DNA from: Gryganskiella cystojenkinii
Lineage: Eukaryota; Mortierellomycota; Mortierellomycetes; Mortierellales; Mortierellaceae
Assembly: GCA_015852425.1 (NCBI GenBank)
Contig: JAAAIG010000714.1
Location: 1-20,191, forward strand
DNA: 20,191 nucleotides
Direction: 5' to 3'
Shown here: positions 10,011-19,855 of the stretch, in pieces
Numbering within the stretch: position 1 is the stretch's first letter
How the letters are laid out: every line of letters starts with the position of its first letter
Made by a program: the position numbers and the translations under genes
The notes under the pieces: model-generated
Seen by the model: the letters and a program-made list of their open reading frames with translations, nothing else
Told to the model about the DNA's origin: nothing
Database searches by the model: none

Positions 10011-10024
10011 GTTTGCATGCAAAC
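10011..10024. promoter_or_regulatory. 14-bp perfect palindrome GTTTGCATGCAAAC
   Basis: The 14-base sequence equals its own reverse complement and lies 50 bases before the RRN6 start. It could be a dimer binding site. One such palindrome is expected by chance in about 20 kb, so position is the only support. It also contains an upstream ATG (10017) in frame with RRN6. Confidence 0.25.
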
Positions 10025-10073
10025 CATTTCTTTCATAATCAACTCTCTCCTTGGGCAGGACAACAATGCAATC

Positions 10074-13000
10074 ATGAATAGTCGGCGTCAAAAGGGTGTA
10101 TTATCAACTGCACCATGGGCCTGGCCGGGAAGGAAATTCCGCCATGCAGGCCTGATCGACTTTGGGCTCGTTGGTGGTGTCTCATTCCAGCCAAAGACCA
10201 GACAATGGGTCGTCGCGAGAGACCCCAAAGGTGAGGGACCAAACTCACTTTGCTCGTCTTGGATGGATCGAACCTGATCTCGTTATACTCAATTTACTCA
10301 CTGACATCTGGAAACTATCCCGTCTGTCGTTTCGTCTGATAGAATACCTTTACGAAAGAGCCTCGCCACTCGTCCAGATGCTCCCAAGAGTTCGACCATA
10401 CGAGCCACGACCTGTCGAGGCCTGGCCCCAGGAAACATCCAGAGCGATTGATTCCGCGCCAATGGAAGCGACTCTCAACAACAGCGTAAGGATACCTGAC
10501 AACTCAATGACCAAGAGTTCACAAGAGGAGGGATTCCTGCGTTGGTATGGCTAAACTTTTGTTACTCGGTTCGAATCCTTCCAATAGATCCGCTTCCTAT
10601 CGTCAGTGCATGTGAACGATTGGTTTCCAGAGGACATTGTGCATGATGTACTTGCGGAATCCAGCTATCAGGATTTCAACTTGGCTTACTATGATCCGTA
10701 TCAGGGCAACCATTGTGCAGTCGGATACTTTGCAGGAGGCCTTCCCGTCGTAGCAACGCCCTATGGACCCACAGGAGCAGATCTTGGTAAGTCTTTTGCA
10801 GGATATCTATCCAATTCACGCACGAAAAGAACCATGTGGATGTGCACTAATTGCATATTGCCTTTCAAATTTGCAGCCATTTCCCTGGCACAGCACAAGC
10901 CAAAACTACAACCCCCAGTCAACTTGCTTGCACCAAAGTCTTCGCTCGTTTCATTTTCGTCCGCGATTTGCCAGGTGGCAATGCCGTCAGAGGATTCGAA
11001 AAAGTACCTTGAGGGTAGGCCAATGGTTCTTTTGTCGTATATACCCTGACGTGATATTACATCATGCATCCGGATTATCTAATAATTCTTTGCTCTGCTA
11101 TAGAACAAGTTTTGGTCCGCTCCAGAGAATCGATCAGCATTGTAGCAACATCGAGCGATGCACCATCAGCAATATCCAGAGTGGACCCCAGTCATGTTGA
11201 AGTCATCGCCACGATCCCAAGCAGACTCGGCTCAGATAACGAAAGCACCATACACGCCGCCATCTCACCTCATACGCCGGACAAGTACGCATTGCTCGGC
11301 GACAAAGGCAGCGTCAAAATCTGGACGTTAACACCTGCAGTTCTGGATGCAAACTCGACACAACAGGACCTTAAAATCTGGGTCGTATCCAAAGGACGTG
11401 ATGAGCCAGTTGCAGACCCCTGGAGAAGTTGCGCTTGGGGAGCCCACCCAGAGCATCTTGTTGTTGCCTCGAGGCGTGACGTGAAACTGCTGGACTGCAG
11501 GGTATGTGAACCAGAGTTGACTCTTTGAACTTTTTGACAAGACTTCCTTCAGGTCTGGCGTCTGACTATTGTATATTATCTGACATTTTCTCCGTACAGG
11601 CTAGAAACTCGAAACTGACGCTATTCCAGCCTCGATCTGGCGAGACCGTTCAATGCATTCAGGAGGACAATACCTTGCCATCGACACCATTCCTCAAATT
11701 TGTCGCATCATCTCACCAACTTGCTTGCATCGACGAACGCTTTTCAAAACGACCTCTACTCTCATGGGCGCATCAAATGAACCGCAACATGCCATTTGGA
11801 ATCAAGGCTCTGGAGTTTATAGAGGACGGAAAGCAAGGTGGTATGTTCAAAAATCTAGGAGAGTTTCACTCGAGCTAAAAAAAATTGTTCATGAGCCTCT
11901 GCTAACCAATATTTCACATTTTTATTCTTTCAGTCACGGTTTTAGCCTGGAGCAAACGCGATGCCGAAGTCACAGCCTACAACGTTTCTATGGCCACAGA
12001 TGAACCAATGACGCTGGCGAGTCGAGGACAACAACTGCCATCGTTCCATCTACATCCTCAATATACCAACTCGAGTTCGCTCCGGGACCCTCTTAAGCGA
12101 CCCTTTTTCAAGACCACAAAGGAAAATCAGCTTCAACAGCCTGTCAAACCGCCGTTATCTGGTCTAGATGTGTTACCCACCAGGATTCTTGACGACGGAG
12201 AGGAAGAGGACGAAGACGACGACGAGGATGAGACGAAAAAAATCAATCCTTTATCAGTAGCCACTTCAAAATTCTCGCTTATTCAGTACGCGTCTACAGG
12301 GGCCGTTTATGCACAAGAGATCGAGGTGAAGGCTAGCCCGACAGATATCGAACGGCCACCCAAGATGTCTTTTGGGATGGATTTTCCAGATGGCCCATAC
12401 GAGTCCGATTTAATCACCCTCGGAAGTTTGTCCTCCAAGCTGGTGACGCAAGACGATCTGGAATTCGAAGAATCAGAGGCGATCGACAAGCTGCTCGCAG
12501 CAACAGAGGCCGACGTTGCCCCTTGGAAGCGTGGAGTTAAGGCAGAGCAATTGCTTGCGGACAAGGAGGCACTCACACATAACGATGTTCGTCGTAACGT
12601 GGATTTGGATCTTCAAAAACTACTGGAGAATTTGAAGATTTACATGCTCCGTCAACAGGACCAAGACCAGCCAGGATCTACCGAGCTGGATGTGAGAGCC
12701 AAGATGCGAGAAGCTATGAGAATCATTACTGACAGCCGAGAGCCTAAATCGCTGTATGTCGCACGAACCTGTGGGATGGTGATTGCTTGGTCAACAAAAT
12801 ATCTGTTTATTGATGCTTAACGCTTTTTTTATTTTGTCAACACTCTAGGTACGACATTTTGAAACAAATTGGAATGGCGAGTTCGAGCAACAGCAGACGC
12901 AAAACCATGGCGAATGCAATCTTGGAGGCGATCAAGCAAGAGCCGCTCATTACCGCGAACTATAGCGACATTCATCATCGTACTGTTCATAATATTTGGC

Positions 13001-14358
13001 CCAAAAAGATGAATCTCAGGGTCGAATCACAACTTCGACACGGGAACGTGAAAGCAGTCGAGAGACTCCTGACAGAGACATACCCTTTACCAAGCCACCT
13101 CTCCAAGGATGCTACCGAGGCCGGGATCACCTCCCAGTTGGCCAGTCTCCGATTCCCAGAGGACCAGGCAAGGACAAGCAGTAAGACATCCTTGGACGTC
13201 AATGAGAGCGGACCTGACGACAAAGATCAGTCACAATGGTCAAGTTCAGAGTCGCGTCATATCCGATCCATCACGATTCGACGATTGGCGCAAGATCTCG
13301 TTTTTATGACCACAACGGTCGTGAGCATGATTGAGCCCGAAATCTCTGCTGGGCAGAGTCTCGCAGAAGAGGACGATACGCGCAACCGACCCGTCTTTCA
13401 ATACCTCTTTAAGACACCCAAGGACGAGAACGACCAGACAGAGCCTACGCCTGTCAAGACCACCATCCCGTCGGCAGTCCTGGATATTTGGAGTGAATGG
13501 AAAGTTGGTCAGGATCCTGAACTCTATGTTTACCGGCCTTTTTCGATTCTTTCGGGCAAGATTGGCCAGGACAGCGATCATGATGAGGAAGATGAGGCAT
13601 TTGAGGCCCAGGAGCGGGAAGCGCGACTCTTAGAGTTGAGAAGGAAGCGTGAAAAACGAGCGCAGAGAGTCAGGACGACCCGTATGAACGATCTCAGTTA
13701 TAACGCCAACGCCGGTGGCTCTGCCTCACAACCGAACCCGCTCGCAGCTGGCGGCTTCTTGACCGAGACAGAGTCGTTCTCGCAATCGCAGTTGTTGGGC
13801 GAGGCCGACGACGACGGTATGTTTTCGTTACCGACCGTCATCTCTGCATCTCAACCCAGCATACGGAAAAGTACCACGTCATCGCTTTCACAGAAAGCAT
13901 CGAAACTCAAGTTCTCGCAAAAACCAGCCTCCAAGGCAAGCGGTACAGCGGACAAGGGCGAAAGCGGTAAAGACAAGATGCCTTCGAGATTGTTTGGCGT
14001 CCAGCCTATGCTTTCGTTGGATCATGCCATGTTCCAGACCCCGACCTTCTTAAGTAGTTCCCAGGACTGGGAAGATAGTCTGCTCCGAGATGATTCTCAA
14101 CTCGGCGGCGGCGGTGGAGGAAGCAACCTGTTTAGTAGTAGTCAGGTCTCTGTGGGCGATGGTAGTGGGTCACTGCCATCTTTGTCGCAGGACGAGAGTC
14201 TCAGTCAGAGTCAGAGCCATGATCAAAGTCAGAGTCAGGATGGCGGAGGATTCATGTGGGGGGCGAGTCAGCCTGTCCGCGGTACATTTGCGCAACGGAG
14301 ACAACCCCCGGAACCCAAGAAGGCCAAGAAGAAGAAACCTCGAACACAAGGATTTTAG
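10074..14358 (+). CDS. RRN6: RNA polymerase I core-factor subunit, Rrn6/TAF1C-like
   Basis: Eight exons: 10074-10230, 10343-10485, 10588-10786, 10877-11014, 11104-11501, 11600-11840, 11934-12753 and 12849-14358 (1201 aa; yeast Rrn6 has 894). All introns are 89-112 bp, GT..AG and frame-keeping. Rrn6/TAF1C is a subunit of the Pol I core factor/SL1 that bends rDNA promoter DNA and recruits Pol I with Rrn3. The N-terminal half (about 130-480) reads as beta-propeller strands, such as VKIWTL, LVVASRRDVKLLDCR and VTVLAWSKRDAEVTAYNV. An acidic tract lies near 512-526 and a helical region at about 560-900. A charged helix spans about 943-980. A Ser/Gln-rich tail then ends in KKAKKKKPRTQGF, a Lys-rich terminus with final GF characteristic of this family. 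I chose ATG 10074; an in-frame ATG at 10017 would add 19 residues. The assignment rests on pattern recognition, not on a search. Confidence 0.75.
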
Positions 14359-14625
14359 TAACAGACATAGAGCGAAGGATCGCAGCCTATTGTACCATAG
14401 TAGCATCAGCATTAATACACATAATTTATTTTTGAAAGATAAATCAGAGTGAAAGGTTCACAGGGTTTTGTCTTTGGGTATTTTCAATTTGAAAAGGTTT
14501 ATTCGCCAAAACAAAAAAAAGGCAAACGTTGATGCAACAAGAGAAAAAGATGAGTACTGAAAAGGGTATACAGAGGGCAAGTATTGAACAGAGCGATCGA
14601 AAAAAAGGTATTGATGATTTTTTTT
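14359..14625. other. Convergent 3' region between RRN6 and the zinc-finger gene
   Basis: 267 bases between facing stops. On the minus strand AATAAA occurs at 14498-14503 (123 bases past the zinc-finger stop) and again at 14425-14430; the first is a good polyadenylation candidate. The + strand has no canonical hexamer, only AT-rich sequence. No gene seen. Confidence 0.5.
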
Positions 14626-17600
14626 TTACAATGCAGTGGCTGAAACAGTATTGGTAGGGGAGGGATCTTGCTCCATGGTTGATGCGGCTGAGCCACAGAA
14701 CTCTGTCGAGGCGGTGGCTGATCCCGCAGTTGCATCGGCGGGGGCGGATTGTGGGGTTTTTGGTGTGGGACTCGAGATCGGGGACTCTGCTGGATCGACC
14801 GTCATAGTGCTGCCATGTTCTCGCTTCTGCTGCTGCTGCTGATGCTGTTGATGATGCTGAGAAGGCTTCTGCGGTGTCGGGTAGGCAGTCTTTTCTTGAA
14901 CCTTCATTGGTTGAGGATTGGATCGGTGTTGAAGCTCTTGTGGGTACCGACGGTCAAAGCCTGAAGATCCGTGCATCACCGGGCCTTGTCGACGATCATC
15001 CGACCGATGCATCTGGTGATTGGGGATCGGTGGCATCTCCAACGATGGCGTGTGCGAATGCCCACGGTCCCTTCGCTGTTGTGATTGAGGGTACGCCGAC
15101 ATGTCGACCCTTGAATAATCTAAGGATGGAGTCTGAGAATGTCCAAACTCGTGTTGAGGCCCCCGATATGGATGATAATGTTGTTGACTGCTGGTGCTGC
15201 TGGTGCTGTGAGTGTGGCGATGGTGAGGCTGGTAATGAGGGATTGATCGCTGAGGATCCAGAGCCCCACCAGCGTTGTGGGTACGACCAAAATCAATCGA
15301 GCGAGAGTGACCATGGCCAAAGACCTCTTTCTTCTGCGTCGATGTGCCAATCACGTCTTGAATGTCCATGCGGGACAGACCCAATGACGAACTGTGAACG
15401 TGACCGCGTTGACGTTGTATCCTAACATCCATCGCAGGTGAAGAAAAGGGCGGTCTGTTGTTGGGGCCACCATAGGAAGACGGTGTTGAGGAAGGAGCAT
15501 CCTTGGTCACAGGCTGCGAGCGAGTAAAGGCGTTGGCGTCCGATCCCTGCTGTTGTTGCTGTTGTTGTGATTGATCCTTGTTCGGGGTCACATCCAATTC
15601 GATGATCTTAGCGGGTCCGAGTGGAGTTGTGGGGGACTCGATGGTAATGTCCTTGATGTCTGATAAGGAGGGACTGACGGACGATTGCTCTTTTGGTTCC
15701 CTGATCTGGTCGCTTCCTGTTCTTGGCATGTTGGTACCAACAGTGTTGGTGCTGGCAATGTGAGCCGGGACAGGTCCTCGGACATCAACATATCGACCAT
15801 CACGAAGCGCAACCGGTTGTTGATGTTCCTCAATCGTATCCAGATGCAACATTAATCCGTCCAGGTGTCTGGCATCCTGTTCCCGTTTAGAACTAATCTC
15901 CATCATCTTGAAAAAGTCGGCTGGGGTACCGTTATGCTTCCGAGAGTGCTCCAACAGAGAATCGGAACGAGCAAATTTCTTGCCGCAGCTATCGACCGTG
16001 CAGACAAACGGCTTCTCACCAGTGTGGGTACGCATGTGTCGGATCACTTGGTGGTGTTTATGGAAGGGTTTCTGTTTGACCACACAGTTTTCCCACTCGC
16101 ACATGTACTGTGACTAAAATTCAACAACAGAAATCAAAAACGTAAGGCAACATGGTAAGCACGACAGGGGTCAAATAGCAACACCTGCATGAGAAAAGAA
16201 GAAAGCCTTGGAGATTGGAATGCAGGAAGGGCCGACTATGCAGGGGTGAAAGAAAGAGAGATAGATAGACAGAGGGAGTGAGAGAAACTAACCTTCCCCA
16301 GTCCAATGTGGTATTCCTCAACGTGCCCAACAAGCCAGTCGAGTGCTCCAAAGACTTGGTTGCAGCCCTTCCAGAGGCAGGTCCAGGTCGATTGTGTGGG
16401 TCCATTGGAAGGCGAGACGTGTCTCTGAGGCAAAGTCGCTAAGGGCATCGGCGTCATAATGGGTCTAGCCATCGATCCTTCTGCGACGTTGCTATTACCA
16501 TCCTCATATGACATCATAAAGCCCGAATCCGAGTCTCCTCCATCTACAAGTTCGACAGACAACCTCCGTTTTTTTCTATCGGATTCCAGTAAGGGACGCG
16601 AGCCCGTCAGGTTCGCCTCAGGGGAAGACAGCTCCAGCGCGGCTCCGTTCACCACTCCTGTAGTCGCTGCTGTTGGTGTTGTCGTTGTGGTGACTGTCGT
16701 GGGTGTGGTTGCGATTGCTGACGTTAAGGAGGAGGAGGAGGAAGAGGAGGAGGAAGTCGAGGTTGGCTTTCCGTTGAGTTGAGCATCGAGTTGGTAACAG
16801 ACCGCCTTGAGGTCCGCATAACTTGCACTCCTGAGCTCGTATTTCGCCTGAAGGTCACTATATTCTCTGCGGGCTCGCTCGAGCTCCGAGGTCATGATTG
16901 AGAACTTGTACTCCATATCGGTGTTGTTCCGTTGAAGATGTTCAATCTTTTGACAGAGGAAACCATTCTTTTGGATCAGAGTCGATAGTTGCCCAGTCAG
17001 TGAGCTTTCGATCTCTATAGGAGCCGTTGGAACAGGAGACAAAAAATACCAAGAATATCCAGTCAGAAAATAGACAGCGCATCATCACAAATAGATATGC
17101 TACGATGAAAATAAAGCAGATGTTGGATCAAGCAACGGTGCAGGGTGGTTGCTGGTTATGTCTTCCGGACGCGCCTATTGCGAACGTCATGACCCTCACA
17201 GGGAATAGGGTCCCAAAAGGAACTCTCTTGACAGCGACTGTTTTTTTTCTGTCAACTATCCTCACTACACCAATGCGTTGCCAGGTCGTGCCCCCCTTTA
17301 TTTTTCCTGTGGTGGTGGTGGTGGTGGTGGTGGTGGTGGTGGTCACCATGTTGTAAGTGTTGTCGTTTTTTCACCCTTCTTGTCTTCCTCCCCGTGGTAG
17401 GCGCAGGGATCCCGCAGTCAATCTTTTCCCGTCATTTTGCATGCTACCTGACTGTCCCCCCTTTTTTTTCTTTTGTTTGCAGGTGACTGATGGACTGGGA
17501 GGATTGAGGGGTGGAAGGTAAAGGGTCGATGGTTCGAGTGGTCGAGGGGGAGGAGGGGGAGGGGCAGGAGGAAGATAGATGGCGCCAAGCTCCAAAAGAA

Positions 17601-18049
17601 AAGGAAAAAAAAAATTGAACGTAGTGAGGTGTTGGGGGTATCACGCGGGATAGAATCACAAGTGTCCAGGAAGGCTCCATCTCCCTTGGCCTCTCTCTCT
17701 CCTCGACCCCCTTGTGTAATGCGCATAGTTGCCGTAGCGGGACCGAACTTCAAAAAAAAACGAAAAGATCGAGTGGGAGACAATCAACACAGCCCTTTGA
17801 GTTTGTCTTTGGATGTTCTCACTTATTTGCCCGTCTTCCCCTTGCCCCTCGGAGACACGCACACAGACTGACAACAAATCAATAAAGCCTTACCTCGAAA
17901 CTGGCGGGAGTGGGCCTCCCAGAACCGAGCAAGCATGGACTGCAAGTCGGTGATAGAGGTGACTTCTTGCGGGGCACTTCCATTCATATCGCGAGGTTCA
18001 CGCGTGTCTTTCATAGGGGAGAGGTGTGGGTGAATCTTGTCTGCAGGAT
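14626..18049 (-). CDS. C2H2 zinc-finger transcription factor, GLI/ZIC-like finger spacing
   Basis: Three well-supported minus-strand exons: 18049-17894, 17014-16293 and 16113-14626. Introns are 17015-17893 (phase 1, GTAAGG donor) and 16114-16292 (phase 0, GTTAGT donor). The first exon listed begins at an acceptor (TTTTTGTAG), so the true start may lie upstream (see 19822-19855); otherwise ATG 18014 or 17987 starts the protein (776 aa from 18014). Splicing joins ITDLQSMLARFWEAH to a coiled-coil region, then an S/T-rich linker and a basic nuclear-localisation-like RKKRR. Fingers: C-x4-C-x12-H-x4-H, C-x4-C-x15-H-x3-H with a TGEKP linker, C-x4-C-x12-H-x3-H. These spacings, and the nine residues between fingers 1 and 2, equal fingers 1-3 of GLI/ZIC proteins. 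The C-terminal ~400 residues are disordered, Q/H/P/S-rich, with four related GHxHS motifs. A DNA-binding nuclear regulator is likely; its targets are unknown. Confidence 0.8.
14826..14867 (-). repeat. CAG/CAT-rich tract coding for Gln/His run
   Basis: On the minus strand this is an imperfect run of CAG, CAA, CAT and CAC codons encoding Q/H-rich sequence in the zinc-finger protein tail. A second polyglutamine run is coded near 15550-15572. Both are likely length-variable and typical of fungal transcription-factor activation or disorder regions. Confidence 0.7.
15022..15408 (-). repeat. Four degenerate 15-residue repeats, [RF]GHxHSxSL motif
   Basis: Inside the zinc-finger protein tail four segments match: RGHVHSSSLGLSRMD (15364-15408), FGHGHSRSIDFGRTH (15277-15321), FGHSQTPSLDYSRVD (15103-15147) and RGHSHTPSLEMPPIP (15022-15066). 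They share G-H-x-[HQ]-[ST]-x-S-[LI] and lie 27-85 bases apart. They could be repeated short linear motifs, for example phosphorylation or docking sites. That role is inference. Confidence 0.65.
17015..17893 (-). other. Long intron of the zinc-finger gene with GGT/ACC microsatellite
   Basis: 879 bp, donor CGAG|GTAAGG and acceptor CTATAG, phase 1. Splicing continues the reading frame and joins two helical stretches. It contains a (GGT)11 run at 17311-17343 on the + strand and several homopolymer tracts. No coding exon is recognisable inside, although I cannot exclude a small one. Confidence 0.65.
17311..17343 (+). repeat. (GGT)11 microsatellite
   Basis: Eleven perfect GGT units (33 bp), lying in the intron of the zinc-finger gene and therefore (ACC)11 in the transcript sense. 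Confidence 0.95.
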
Positions 18050-18140
18050 CTACAAAAAGGTTAATTCGGTTGTTAAAAATGGAGGGTTCGTTCAGGTCGC
18101 GGAATGTGGCATGTGAATGAGAATGGAAGTTGAAAACTAA

Positions 18141-18149
<9 letters not shown>

Positions 18150-18174
<25 letters not shown>
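18150..18174 (+). repeat. A25 homopolymer
   Basis: Twenty-five consecutive A on the + strand (T25 in the sense of the zinc-finger transcript), about 100 bases upstream of the candidate acceptor at 18050. Confidence 0.95.
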
Positions 18175-19010
18175 CTGAGGTGGCACGAGAGTGAGAGCTC
18201 GGTGCCAAAGACGGAAGGAAGGGAAGTGCCAAAGATGCAAACATATTTTACCAAAAGAGGGTGGGTGAGACGAGGAGTCAGACAAAGAGTAAACGACGAA
18301 CTGGAGCCGGGCCGGTTGCAAGGAGGGAGTGTGAGAGTAGCGAAGTGAAGAAAATGTAGAGAAATAAAGGGAAAAGGAAAACACAAAAACAAAAAAAAGA
18401 AAGCAGAGAAAAAAAAGGGAGAGCCGGGAAAAGAAAAAAAGAGGGGTGCCATGGATGTGGATGTGGGTTTTTTTTGTTTGGTGACAAATGGGGAATATTG
18501 GGATAGAGGGACGAACATGCATACAAAAGCAGCTGGCAACGAGCGTGGTTGTCCCATGACTCTCCATAGACAAACCGATTTTTGAGCTACGGATCCTTTC
18601 GACTATTGGGCTCAAAACCGTGTTGTTTTCTTTTTTCACGGCCACTCTCACTCTTTGTATTGTGGTGTGGCACAACAACATCAACAGCAACAACAACAAC
18701 TCACAAAGATGATGCAGCACAACAACAGCAGCAACACGGAGGCGTTGCAGAGGACAGAGCGTCCTTCATTCCCAGAAAAGAGTAAAAAAAGAACATAAAG
18801 GGTGACAGAGTAGAAGGTGAGGAGGGACTGTCCGTCAATTCACACGGAGTCAGACTCGTATAAAGAAGGCACAAGTCTCCAATGGGCGGGGGAGAGGTAG
18901 AACTCGACTTGATTCGGCTCGACTGACCGAGGCTCGAGAATGGGAACCAAAGGGAACCATGACGAAAAACATTAAAACTATACGTAATGTCCGCAGAGAA
19001 GAACTTCCTA

Positions 19011-19013
<3 letters not shown>

Positions 19014-19049
<36 letters not shown>
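19014..19049 (+). repeat. (CT)18 microsatellite
   Basis: A perfect 36-bp CT dinucleotide run, (GA)18 on the minus strand. It lies in the putative 5' intron or promoter of the zinc-finger gene. GA repeats can recruit GAGA-type factors in other eukaryotes, but there is no sign of that here beyond the repeat itself. Confidence 0.95.
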
Positions 19050-19052
<3 letters not shown>

Positions 19053-19821
19053 CATTGGTCTGAAAGAGTCCCTAACATTCTTTTGAGGATAGAAGGAACA
19101 GACTGGATGAGGACCAGACCGGACCAGATTAAGGATCGTGAGTTTTAAACAAACAAAAAAAAAATCGTTGACATTCTTGATCGATGTCAGTCTAAACTGG
19201 AAGGACGAGATCTCTGAGGTTCAAAAAGGGACAGAAGTGATGGGCTAAGAGGGGGGAGGAGGCAAAGAACGAGCGAGGGGGAGTTGAGGCGGCAGCGGTG
19301 ATTGATAGAAGTCTTCGACAGCGAAACAATCGAACAAAGTCGCGATTTTGGTGGCGTAGAAAAAGCAAGTTCGTGTTTTTTTCGAAATACACTTTCGTAT
19401 GAACATGCTGGCACATGTCACTCTCACAGGGGCGTGGTGGCCGACCTGGCACTGTGGAATGTTGGTTGATTGCACATGCTCGTACATGACTAGCGCAACA
19501 AAAACATCTGCGTTCTCTTTAGAAACGTGAAGAGTAAAAAGGTTTCGAAAGTACAAACACAAAGAGAAGAAACCGTCGCTTGTAAACTCCAACCCGGCGA
19601 CTCTTTTATTTCATTTTTTGGTTTCTTGCTGGTTCGTTGCTCTTCCACGTCTTTCATGTCTGTTTTTGGTTGATGTTATTTTTGATCGCATAGTACTCTA
19701 GCTATGAAAAAGTCATTGATTGTGATACAAAAGTAAATTAAGCAAACAATATTGCGTTAGTTCACTTTTGAACAGGATAGGCTCCGTCACAATTTGTGCT
19801 GATAAGTTGTCAAAAACTTAC

Positions 19822-19855
19822 AGTACACCTGGTAGTCCCAGGGTCCGGGGGGCAT
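19822..19855 (-). CDS. Candidate first coding exon (34 nt) of the zinc-finger gene
   Basis: On the minus strand an ATG at 19855 opens MPPGPWDYQVY and runs to a strong donor, T|GTAAGT, at 19821, in phase 1. An in-frame stop lies about 60 bases upstream, so this is the first ATG of its frame. The next good minus-strand acceptor I see (18050) needs exactly phase 1 and gives ...WDYQVY|YPADKIHPHLS, extending the zinc-finger protein to 799 aa in one open frame. The phase agreement has a one-in-three chance of being accidental and the intron would be 1772 bp, far longer than the others. It could instead belong to another or no gene. Confidence 0.35.

Larger units (their letters stand above)
9744..10073. 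promoter_or_regulatory. Bidirectional promoter between KU80 and RRN6
   Basis: 330 bases between divergent start codons. It carries a CACGTGAT box with T tract (9963-9980), a T9A11 tract (9972-9991) and a 14-bp perfect palindrome (10011-10024). No canonical TATA box is seen. T/A tracts of this kind commonly exclude nucleosomes in fungal promoters (established for poly(dA:dT)). Use in this organism is inferred. Confidence 0.65.
18050..19821 (-). other. 1.77-kb non-coding stretch: probable 5' intron or 5' UTR/promoter of the zinc-finger gene
   Basis: No domain-bearing open frame is visible on either strand. The stretch has A25 (18150-18174), CAA/CAG-rich simple sequence near 18675-18735, (CT)18 (19014-19049) and many purine runs. 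At its low-coordinate end is a good minus-strand acceptor (TTAACCTTTTTGTAG) and at its high-coordinate end a consensus donor (CTGTAAGT), and their phases agree. I therefore read it as one long intron. The alternative is that it contains the promoter and untranslated exons. Confidence 0.45.

Noticed and set aside
9879..10073. Extended N-terminus of the RRN6 frame upstream of 10074
   Set aside because: It translates the A/T tract into a poly-Phe/Lys string; only the in-frame ATG at 10017 is a realistic alternative start.
16459..16782. Plus-strand open frame with poly-Glu and Val runs
   Set aside because: It is the antisense shadow of the Ser/Thr-rich linker coded by the zinc-finger gene.
17823..18720. 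Two long overlapping minus-strand frames with strongly hydrophobic/Phe-rich sequence
   Set aside because: The Phe and Ser/Leu-rich parts come from purine-rich + strand simple sequence and the A25 tract. Only the last ~50 codons, after the acceptor at 18050, look like real protein and these are included in the zinc-finger gene.
19187..19592. Overlapping minus-strand frames of 75-115 codons
   Set aside because: Three frames open at once with Leu/Pro/Ser-rich sequence; no domain, and no matching splice context.
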